The notes beneath the pieces are model-generated. The model was given only the letters and a program-made list of their open reading frames with translations, was not told where the DNA came from and made no database searches. Below are positions 1 through 5,259 of a DNA stretch of 11,966 nt, piece by piece. Origin of the DNA: an uncultured Collinsella sp. Its GTDB lineage: Bacteria > Actinomycetota > Coriobacteriia > Coriobacteriales > Coriobacteriaceae. The DNA is taken from contig CAKUHP010000037.1 in the NCBI GenBank assembly GCA_934658705.1, forward strand, positions 1 through 11,966, read 5' to 3'. Both the position numbers and the translations under genes were made by a program. Within the stretch, counting starts at the first letter, position 1. Every line of letters begins with the position of its first letter.

Positions 1-119
1 TCCAGGCTTTTGACGGCGTTTGAGATGTTGGACTGAGCGGTATAGAGGCGCTGAGCTGCGGCGTTGATTGAGCCGGATTCTGCCACGGCGATCAGAAAAC
101 GAAGCTGCTGAAGGGTCAT
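1..119 (-). CDS. LysR-family transcriptional regulator, N-terminal fragment
   Basis: The minus-strand frame starting at ATG 119 reads MTLQQLRFLIAVAESGSINA, then AAQRLYTAQSNISNAVKSL, and runs off the left edge. This is the classic LysR winged helix-turn-helix start: a first helix of the LQQLRFLIAVAESGS type, then the recognition region with A-A-x-L-x-x-x-Q-S-x-I-S-x-A-(V/I)-K-x-L-E. The start is supported by AAAGGA about 10 nt upstream. Only about 39 of the usual roughly 300 residues are present, so the effector domain and specificity cannot be judged. It is divergent from the O-acetylhomoserine sulfhydrylase gene. LysR proteins often control the gene they diverge from, so it is a candidate regulator of sulfur amino-acid synthesis (inference). 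Confidence 0.9.
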   Translation of the reverse strand, partial: MTLQQLRFLIAVAESGSINAAAQRLYTAQSNISNAVKSL

Positions 120-139
120 CGGTGCCCGTCCTTTCGATT

Positions 140-209
140 GCTATCTGCAAAACCGATAACAGGTTAGCGCTTTTAAGTGATTGACCGAGCGAAACAATGC
201 TCGTACTAT
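140..209 (+). promoter_or_regulatory. Sulfhydrylase promoter with LysR-type dyads
   Basis: A sigma-70-like promoter is visible: TTGACC at 181-186, a 17-nt spacer and TACTAT at 204-209, predicting a start near 216. The spacer is bounded by an inverted repeat, CGAGC (186-190) and GCTCG (199-203). Upstream lies a second imperfect dyad, GCTATCTG (140-147) facing CAGGTTAGC (160-168). Dyads between a LysR gene and its divergent target are typical LysR operator sites. The -35/-10 match is strong; assigning the dyads to the regulator is inference. Confidence 0.6.
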
Positions 210-215
210 TCAAAA

Positions 216-393
216 CACACAAAGGCGGTAGGTAATTAAGCCGACCACGGAACCGGGATGCGAAAGGAGACCCACATATGAATTGCTTGCCAAGACGAAT
301 GCCGGGCTCCTGTTTGCGCCCGTCGGCGTGATCAGGAGACAGCGACTTACTTCTCTCTTATTTCTTTACTTTTGTTCGATCAAGGAGATCATC
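216..393 (+). promoter_or_regulatory. Long structured 5' leader of the sulfhydrylase gene
   Basis: From the predicted start near 216 to the gene start at 394 there are about 178 nt of leader. Visible pairings are GCCGA (240-244) with TCGGC (323-327), stacked directly on CGGGC (303-307) with GCCCG (318-322). CTCCT at 307-311 can pair with any of three AGGAG sequences: the ribosome site of a small upstream ORF (265-269), 334-338 (6 bp as CTCCTG/CAGGAG) and the ribosome site of the main gene (383-387). A pyrimidine-rich stretch follows (349-376). I could not match it to the SAM-I, SAM-II, SAM-IV, SAH, cobalamin or T-box consensus. It may be an attenuator controlled by translation of the small ORF. 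Confidence 0.4.
278..331 (+). CDS. 17-residue upstream ORF (putative leader peptide)
   Basis: The ORF reads MNCLPRRMPGSCLRPSA and ends at TGA 329-331. Its ribosome site AAAGGAG (263-269) sits 8 nt before the ATG, as good as those of real genes in the window, and it lies within the predicted transcript of the sulfhydrylase. It has Cys at codons 3 and 12 and a second Met at codon 8. In a peptide this short, next to a gene that makes homocysteine, this suggests a leader peptide that senses translation of Cys or Met codons (inference). Codons 10 to 12 contain the CTCCT that can pair with nearby ribosome sites, so ribosome position could switch the structure. It is too short to be judged by homology. 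Confidence 0.5.
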   Translation: MNCLPRRMPGSCLRPSA

Positions 394-1704
394 ATGAGCC
401 AGTTCATCAACAACCCCGAGCACACCTTTGGTTTCGATACCCTGCAGCTGCACGTTGGCCAGGAGAGCGCCGATCCCGCATCCGACTCCCGCGCCGTGCC
501 TATCTATCAGACCACGAGCTACGTGTTCCGCAACGCCCGGCATGCCGCCGACCGCTTTGGCCTTGCCGACGCCGGTAATATCTACGGCCGTCTGACCAAC
601 TCCACCCAGGGTGTCTTCGAGGATCGTATCGCCGCGCTCGAGGGTGGCGTGGCCGGTCTCGCCGTCGCTTCCGGTGCTGCTGCCATCACCTATACCCTGC
701 AGGCTCTTGCCCAGGCCGGTGACCATGTGGTGGCCCAGAAGACCATCTACGGCGGTTCCTACAACCTGCTGGAGCATACGCTTTCCCAGTTTGGCGTCGA
801 GACCACGTTTGTCGATGCCCATAACCTGGACGAGGTCGAGGGCGCCATCAAGGACAACACCACGGTCATCTACCTCGAGACGCTCGGCAACCCCAACTCC
901 GACATCCCCAACATCGACGCCATCTCCGAGATCGCCAAGAAGCACGGTCTGCCGGTTGTCGTCGACAACACCTTTGGCACCCCGTACCTGTTCCGTCCGC
1001 TGGAGCATGGCGCCAACATCGTCGTCCACTCCGCAACCAAGTTCATCGGTGGCCACGGCACCTCGCTGGGCGGTGTGATCGTCGACGGCGGTAACTTCGA
1101 TTGGAAGGCGAGCGGCAAGTACGCTCAGATTGCCGAGCCCAACCCCTCCTACCATGGTGTCTCGTTTGCCGAGGCTGCCGGTCCTGCCGCCTTCGCAACC
1201 TATGTCCGCGCCATTCTGCTGCGCGACGAGGGCGCCTGCATCAGCCCGTTCAACGCCTGGGTCTTGCTTCAGGGCACCGAGACCCTGTCGCTGCGTGTCG
1301 ACCGTCATGTCGAGAACACCAAGAAGGTCGTTGAGTTCCTGACCGGTGACAGTCATGTCGCCAAGGTGAACCACCCGAGCCTGCCTGAGCATCCCGATCA
1401 CGAGCTCTACAAGGAGTACTTCCCCAACGGCGGCGCCTCGATCTTCACGTTCGAGATCAAGGGCGGCCAGGAGGCGGCTTGGAAGTTCATCGATCACCTG
1501 CAGGTGTTCTCGCTGCTCGCCAATGTGGCCGACGTCAAGTCGCTCGTCGTGCACCCGGCTACCACCACGCACTCCCAGCTCTCTGCCGAGGAGCTCGCCG
1601 AGCAGAACATCACGCCCTCCACGATCCGTCTTTCCATCGGTACCGAGAACGCCGAGGACATCATTTGGGATCTGAAGCAGGCCTTCGCCGCGCTGGACGA
1701 GTAA
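394..1704 (+). CDS. metY: O-acetylhomoserine aminocarboxypropyltransferase (sulfhydrylase)
   Basis: This 436-residue protein belongs to the Cys/Met-metabolism PLP enzyme family (fold type I), at the length typical of MetY and longer than the roughly 390 residues of cystathionine gamma-synthase. It condenses O-acetylhomoserine with sulfide to give homocysteine in the cytoplasm. Family marks are the N-terminal FGFDTLQLHVGQ segment, IYGRLTNST (63-71, phosphate-binding Tyr/Arg), LETLGNPNSDIPN (161-173) and VVHSATKFIGGHGTSLGG (210-227), with PLP lysine K216. The start at ATG 394 has AAGGAG 6 nt upstream; an in-frame TTG at 283 would add an unrelated N-terminus without the family start. The gene is monocistronic, followed by a terminator at 1765. 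Control is probably by the divergent LysR protein and the leader. Confidence 0.93.
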   Translation: MSQFINNPEHTFGFDTLQLHVGQESADPASDSRAVPIYQTTSYVFRNARHAADRFGLADAGNIYGRLTNSTQGVFEDRIAALEGGVAGLAVASGAAAITYTLQALAQAGDHVVAQKTIYGGSYNLLEHTLSQFGVETTFVDAHNLDEVEGAIKDNTTVIYLETLGNPNSDIPNIDAISEIAKKHGLPVVVDNTFGTPYLFRPLEHGANIVVHSATKFIGGHGTSLGGVIVDGGNFDWKASGKYAQIAEPNPSYHGVSFAEAAGPAAFATYVRAILLRDEGACISPFNAWVLLQGTETLSLRVDRHVENTKKVVEFLTGDSHVAKVNHPSLPEHPDHELYKEYFPNGGASIFTFEIKGGQEAAWKFIDHLQVFSLLANVADVKSLVVHPATTTHSQLSAEELAEQNITPSTIRLSIGTENAEDIIWDLKQAFAALDE

Positions 1705-1764
1705 GGCGACTTGTGCAAGGACCCCTTGCGAGTCGATAGGTATAACTGCATAAAATGCCTGTTC

Positions 1765-1805
1765 AAGGCGCCTGTGCGAACGATGGTTGCATAGGCGCCT
1801 TTTTT
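1765..1805 (+). terminator. Intrinsic terminator after metY
   Basis: A 13-bp stem (1765-1777 with 1789-1801, one G-U pair) has the GC-rich core AAGGCGCCT/AGGCGCCTT, an 11-nt loop and a run of T through 1805. It is a textbook rho-independent terminator about 60 nt after the stop codon. Confidence 0.9.
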
Positions 1806-2016
1806 GCATAGGGAGCATGCCAAAACAGGGTTTTTGAGACGCTTTATGCATTCGAGTTGTGGAAAACTCCTGTTGAGAGGATGTGAGTTTTACGCAATTG
1901 ACGTGCACCTTTTGAGTAAAACCGCAGGTCGCGAATTGCTCGGGGTACTATGCAGCGCGATCGAATCACACGCAGCTTAAACGCAGCAAAAACGCACTAC
2001 GGAGGTTTCCAGCTAC
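1806..2016 (+). promoter_or_regulatory. Intergenic region with possible operator and -10 box
   Basis: Together with the terminator this makes a gene-free stretch of about 310 nt. It holds GTTTTAC (1887-1893) facing GTAAAAC (1916-1922), each preceded by GA, a possible protein-binding dyad. A TACTAT at 1946-1951 could be a -10 box, but no good -35 sits 16 to 18 nt before it, so if real it may need an activator at the dyad. A small hairpin, GAGTT (1854-1858) with AACTC (1865-1869), is also present. I see no ORF with a ribosome site here. Confidence 0.3.
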
Positions 2017-2793
2017 ATGAGGATCGATTCACGAAAACCGAAAGCTGCCGCCCTTTCTGCCGCCTTGGCCGTGGCACTTTTGGCGGGCGCCGGCGCAACT
2101 GATGCCCACGCGGCAACACTGCCCGATACGGTTGGATCTACGCCGTCCGAGGCGACGCTGGTGCAGCCCGTCGACTACCGTGGCGACGGCTTTGGCTCCA
2201 TGCAGGAGTGGAACGCTTCGATGGAGGCCAAGCGCGATTCCCTTGAGATGCGCGCGCAGATCATTATGAACATGTATGGCGACTATGCTACCGATGATGA
2301 GCGTGCTGTCTTGCAGGGCTGCATCGACAACGCGGGTGGCCTTTTGACGATGGGGGAGGTCGACGCCAAGTCGACCGAGCTCGACGAGCTTCGCTCCACG
2401 CTTGAGGATGCCAAGCGCGAGGCGCTCGAGGCTGCGGCCGCCGAAGCCGAGGCTGCTGAGGCCGCTCAGGCTTCGTATTACAATGCCGGCTACGGCTCGT
2501 CTTACGCGTCCGCTGCGTATTACGCCAACGGCTCGGGCCTGACACGTTCGAGCGGCGTCAATAACTATAACGGCCGCCGCGAGACCTATTACAGCAGCAA
2601 TGTGCTCTATCATCACCGCACGGGCGAGTGGACGCAGGATTCTGAGGGCTTTTGGCGCGATTCCGATGGCTACTACGTTGTTGCTGCGGGCGATAAGGCC
2701 CAGGGCTCCACGTTTACCGGATCCAAGGGTGAGTGCAAGGTCTATGACTCCGGCTGCGCTGCCGGAACCACCGACTACTACACCGGCTGGTAA
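2017..2793 (+). CDS. Exported Tyr/Ser/Gly-rich protein of unknown function
   Basis: 258 residues. I do not recognise a named family. Residues 1-33 are a Sec signal peptide: Arg/Lys-rich start, an Ala/Leu/Val core (11-29) and a likely type-I site after AHA (30-32). Residues 60-152 are charged, helical and Ala/Glu-rich, perhaps a coiled coil. Residues 153-200 are rich in Tyr, Ser, Gly and Asn and look like a flexible linker. The last 50 residues form a compact aromatic module containing GFWRDSDGYYVVAAGD and GECKVYDSGCAAGTTDYYTGW (the latter split at C247 by sense), with two cysteines (C240, C247) and a terminal Trp. That module vaguely recalls small beta-barrel cell-wall domains (inference, weak). 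GGAGG lies 11 nt before ATG 2017. It is probably a secreted or wall-associated protein, transcribed alone. Confidence 0.8.
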   Translation: MRIDSRKPKAAALSAALAVALLAGAGATDAHAATLPDTVGSTPSEATLVQPVDYRGDGFGSMQEWNASMEAKRDSLEMRAQIIMNMYGDYATDDERAVLQGCIDNAGGLLTMGEVDAKSTELDELRSTLEDAKREALEAAAAEAEAAEAAQASYYNAGYGSSYASAAYYANGSGLTRSSGVNNYNGRRETYYSSNVLYHHRTGEWTQDSEGFWRDSDGYYVVAAGDKAQGSTFTGSKGECKVYDSGCAAGTTDYYTGW

Positions 2794-2822
2794 TCTTTCG
2801 ACATCATAGTTGTTTGACGGAT

Positions 2823-2867
2823 GGGCGTCTTTACCGAGCTTTTGGGCAACGTAAAGACGCCCGTTCT
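2823..2867 (+). terminator. Terminator-like hairpin after the exported protein gene
   Basis: A perfect 12-bp stem, GGGCGTCTTTAC (2823-2834) with GTAAAGACGCCC (2851-2862), has a 16-nt loop and lies 30 nt after the stop. The T tract is weak (GTTCT), so termination may be partial or factor-assisted. Confidence 0.65.
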
Positions 2868-2979
2868 ATGTATGCGCTTGAGTTAACAGAGCCCTTACCG
2901 TGGCGGTACGCCGCGCATATGGGCGCGGGGCACACTAGTTCATGAGAAATAGGGTCTTTCTCGTGGAGGAAGTGGTCTT

Positions 2980-3186
2980 GTGAATGCTCGAGATATCGCC
3001 GTCGCCGCCGTCGCATTGATGCTTGGCTGCCTTGGTCCTACGGCCGCGCTCGTCGCGGGCATGCAGGGGTCCTGCGGGGCTGCCCCCATCGTGGTCGGTG
3101 CGCTGATCGCGGCCGCATTGCTGGGCAGCGCAGGCGTGGTTCTTTGTCGCGATGACGAGGATGAGGCTCCAGAGTCGCAGCTCTAA
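2980..3186 (+). CDS. Small two-helix membrane protein of unknown function
   Basis: 68 residues from GTG 2980, with a strong GGAGGA site (2965-2970) 9 nt upstream that decides the start. Two hydrophobic segments (about residues 6-28 and 36-56, rich in Ala, Val, Leu and Gly) form a likely helical hairpin. Between them is a short loop with Cys and Gly (GMQGSCGAAP), and the tail is very acidic (RDDEDEAPESQL). It has no recognisable family. The composition and good ribosome site argue for a real gene rather than noise. It lies between two hairpins and looks like its own transcription unit. Placement of the acidic tail inside or outside is not decided: no strong positive-inside signal is visible apart from the N-terminal Arg and the single Arg after helix 2. 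Confidence 0.7.
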   Translation: MNARDIAVAAVALMLGCLGPTAALVAGMQGSCGAAPIVVGALIAAALLGSAGVVLCRDDEDEAPESQL

Positions 3187-3223
3187 CCGTCGGGACGCCG
3201 ACCACTGGCTATAGATGAAGATG

Positions 3224-3261
3224 AAAGCCGCCGCAAGGGGAGTGCTCCTTGCGGCGGCTTT
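3224..3261. terminator. Bidirectional hairpin between convergent genes
   Basis: A 15-bp perfect stem, AAAGCCGCCGCAAGG (3224-3238) with CCTTGCGGCGGCTTT (3247-3261), has an 8-nt loop. It sits 38 nt after the small membrane protein gene and 34 nt beyond the stop of the minus-strand reductase. T-richness after the stem is modest on both strands (CTTTACT; CTTTCATCTT), but the stem is very stable and the position is that of a shared convergent terminator. Confidence 0.8.
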
Positions 3262-3294
3262 ACTGTCGAGTCTGTTGACGTGGCAAATCGGGCG

Positions 3295-4209
3295 CTACCA
3301 GCTTGCCTCGATTTCGCGAATACGCTGATAGAGCCATTCGTTCTGCGGCGCCTGGATATCGTGTTTGGCTGCCAGACGGCAAATGGTGCCCGCGAACTCC
3401 TCGACTTCGGTTTTGCGTCGCGCGACGCGGTCTTGCGCCATCGACGGCATGCCGGCGGGATCGAGCCCCTCGATGAGGTGCACCATCTGCGTCAGGTCTG
3501 CTTCGGTCAGCTCGATGCCTTCGGCGTTGGCGACTGCAAGCGCCTCGCGCATGGCGGAAACAAAGCAACGACGCTGCTCGGAGCCCCGTTCCGTGGCGCT
3601 TCCGTATGTGCCGCCGTAGGCCATGCAGGTCTGGTTGATGCCGTCGTTGAGCATGAGCTTGGCCCACATGCGGTGCGCGATGTCGGCCTCGACGGTATGG
3701 GCGATGCCGCAACGCGTGTAGAGCTCGTCGATGGCGGCGACGGTCGCGGGATCGGTGCCGGCGGCCGCGCCAAAACGAATCTCACCGGTGTTGGTAAACG
3801 CGAGCTCGCCGTTGAGGAATACAGCATCCATGCCCTGGCAGATTCCGAGGACAGTATGCTCCCAGCCAAAGCGCTCGGCGATTTTTTGCTCGCTGGTAAT
3901 GCCGTTGCACAGCGAGGCGATGAACGTATTGGGGCCCACGATGTGCTCCATGGTCTGGATCGCCTGGTCGAGTCCGGTTGTCTTGACCGTGAGGATGACC
4001 AGATCGGCGGGCATAGCCTCGCTGGCGCGGACGGACTTGAGCGCGCAAGGTTTGCCGTTGACGGTGAGCGCGTCGTTTGCGTGACGATCGAAGCGTGCGT
4101 CGTCCATAACGTATTCGACGGCGTCGTTGCCGAGCGCCTGGGCGATCATGCTGCCGTAGAGCAGGCCGACACCGCCTTTGCCGATAAAGGCGACTTTGTT
4201 GATCTGCAT
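3295..4209 (-). CDS. Ketopantoate reductase family (ApbA/PanE) protein
   Basis: 304 residues, close to E. coli PanE (303). The Rossmann start MQINKVAFIGKGGVG carries GxGxxG at 10-15, slightly unusual as GKGGVG. The positions expected for 2-dehydropantoate 2-reductase are present: K76 (VKT), N102 (LCNGI), K184 and N188 (KLMLN), S256 (GMPSMAQD) and E268 (KTEVEEFAG). The protein should therefore be an active NADPH-dependent 2-oxoacid reductase. Many genomes carry several such paralogues of unknown substrate and no pantothenate gene is nearby, so the substrate is left open. ATG 4209 is chosen over upstream in-frame ATGs (4218, 4242) because GGGGAG lies 9 nt before it and the Rossmann fold begins at once. 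It lies 117 nt downstream of the cyclase gene on the same strand, with a terminator hairpin in between. Confidence 0.88.
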   Translation of the reverse strand: MQINKVAFIGKGGVGLLYGSMIAQALGNDAVEYVMDDARFDRHANDALTVNGKPCALKSVRASEAMPADLVILTVKTTGLDQAIQTMEHIVGPNTFIASLCNGITSEQKIAERFGWEHTVLGICQGMDAVFLNGELAFTNTGEIRFGAAAGTDPATVAAIDELYTRCGIAHTVEADIAHRMWAKLMLNDGINQTCMAYGGTYGSATERGSEQRRCFVSAMREALAVANAEGIELTEADLTQMVHLIEGLDPAGMPSMAQDRVARRKTEVEEFAGTICRLAAKHDIQAPQNEWLYQRIREIEASW

Positions 4210-4225
4210 GTGAATCATCTCCCCA

Positions 4226-4253
4226 TAAAAAGGCGCCCGCAATTGGGGCGCCT
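4226..4253 (-). terminator. Minus-strand terminator between cyclase and reductase genes
   Basis: Read on the minus strand, AGGCGCCC (4253-4246) pairs with GGGCGCCT (4238-4231) around a 7-nt loop, followed by TTTTA. It is a compact intrinsic terminator after the cyclase gene. It ends only about 17 nt before the reductase start, so it lies in the reductase leader and would limit read-through. Confidence 0.75.
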
Positions 4254-4258
4254 GATGG

Positions 4259-4264
4259 ATTGTA
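4259..4264 (-). promoter_or_regulatory. Possible -10 box (TACAAT) for the reductase gene
   Basis: TACAAT on the minus strand lies upstream of the hairpin at 4226-4253, 50 nt before the reductase start. No good -35 sits 17 nt upstream (GC-rich sequence), so this is weak. If used, the transcript would begin with the terminator hairpin. Confidence 0.25.
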
Positions 4265-4326
4265 AGTTGCCGGAGCGCCTCGCGCGTGCGGAGCGGCGAA
4301 TATTTAGAAGAACGGATGCGCTGGAC

Positions 4327-5097
4327 TTATGCCACGGGGCAGACTGCAAAAACGCGCGCGGGGTATCCGACACCATCGCGAACCTTGGGGAAGGTGCAGA
4401 AGATAACGGCGCCCGTGGCGGGGAGCTCATCCAGATGGTCCATGACCTCGATCTGATAACGGTCAACCGAGAGGATGTACTGCTCGCCGGGGTAGGGGTA
4501 GGCGTCCTCGCGCGTGGTGATGGTCGCCGGGTCGGTATCTGCCGGTTCGTGGCCGACGGCGCCGATGTTGCGCTCTTCGACAAGCCACTTGATGGCGTCG
4601 AGGTCCCAGCCGGGGTAGTGGGGCTGGCCGTCCTCGTCCTTGTTCTCGAGGTCGGCGAGCTTGGACCAGTCGGAGCGGAAGGCGACAAAGGCGTCCTCGG
4701 GAATACGGCCGTGCTCATCCTCCCAGGCTTTGAGGTCCTCGACGGTCAGGACGTAATCGGGGTTCGCGGCGCACTCTTCGTGCTTGTCAATCACGCAGAG
4801 CGGATGCATAAACTCGATGGGCTCGATCTCGCCGAGGGAACGCCCGTCGACATGAAAGTGGCGCGGCGCGTCGACGTGGGTACCGTACTGCGAAGCGACC
4901 GAATACTGAAAGCAGCGCATGGGCGCGAGCATGTCCTCGGGCGTGTCGGGCAGGTAGTCGAAAAGCTTGGTGGACTCGAACGGCTTAAAGCCAAACCAGT
5001 GCGGGGTGTCGCACGAGAGCGTGTGGGTGAGGTCGACCCAGCGATAATCGGTGGTCTTGAGCTGGGAGGCGAGGTTCCAAAGGTCGAGCGCGGGCAT
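4327..5097 (-). CDS. Cyclase / kynurenine-formamidase-like metal hydrolase
   Basis: 256 residues, the usual size for the cyclase family (Pfam Cyclase; bacterial arylformamidase, isatin hydrolase and relatives). The hallmark metal site is seen as QYGTHVDAPRHF (70-81), with H74, D76 and H80 as likely Zn or Mn ligands. The N-terminal VDLTHTLSCDTPHW (21-34) is the typical first strand and turn, and GAVGHEPADTDP (179-190) corresponds to the family's second conserved segment, where Gly-x-Asp is more usual. Members hydrolyse amide or lactam-like bonds such as N-formylkynurenine. No tryptophan-degradation gene is nearby, so the substrate is unknown. Start ATG 5097 has AAAGGAG 6 nt upstream. It is the first gene of a minus-strand pair with the PanE-like reductase, and divergent from the aldo/keto reductase. 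Confidence 0.88.
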   Translation of the reverse strand: MPALDLWNLASQLKTTDYRWVDLTHTLSCDTPHWFGFKPFESTKLFDYLPDTPEDMLAPMRCFQYSVASQYGTHVDAPRHFHVDGRSLGEIEPIEFMHPLCVIDKHEECAANPDYVLTVEDLKAWEDEHGRIPEDAFVAFRSDWSKLADLENKDEDGQPHYPGWDLDAIKWLVEERNIGAVGHEPADTDPATITTREDAYPYPGEQYILSVDRYQIEVMDHLDELPATGAVIFCTFPKVRDGVGYPARVFAVCPVA

Positions 5098-5259
5098 GGT
5101 TGGCTCCTTTCATCGGGCTTTTTGCTGATGTTAAAGGGGCACCGTGACGGCTCGATTTCTGCTGCGTTACGATACGTTCTCAATTGCGATTCCGATGTGT
5201 TTCGATGACGTGACGGATTTGTTTCGCCTTATCAGGGCCTTGGTGGGAGAGGAGGGGCC

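Noticed and set aside
283..393. Longer metY start at TTG 283
   Set aside because: The added 37 residues do not fit the family start, while ATG 394 has AAGGAG at the correct distance.
216..393. Known SAM, SAH, cobalamin or T-box riboswitch upstream of metY
   Set aside because: I looked for the core consensus strings of these classes and found none; the structure is left as unassigned.
358..1908. 516-codon open frame on the minus strand over metY
   Set aside because: It overlaps a clear PLP enzyme, its translation is low-complexity and repetitive in Gly, Val and Asp, and it arises from biased GC-rich codons of the real gene.
2029..2616. 195-codon minus-strand frame over the exported protein
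   Set aside because: It lacks a ribosome site and domain, and the plus-strand gene has a clear signal peptide and ribosome site.
3280..5208. 642-codon open frame on the plus strand across two minus-strand genes
   Set aside because: Both minus-strand genes have conserved catalytic motifs and ribosome sites; the plus frame has neither.
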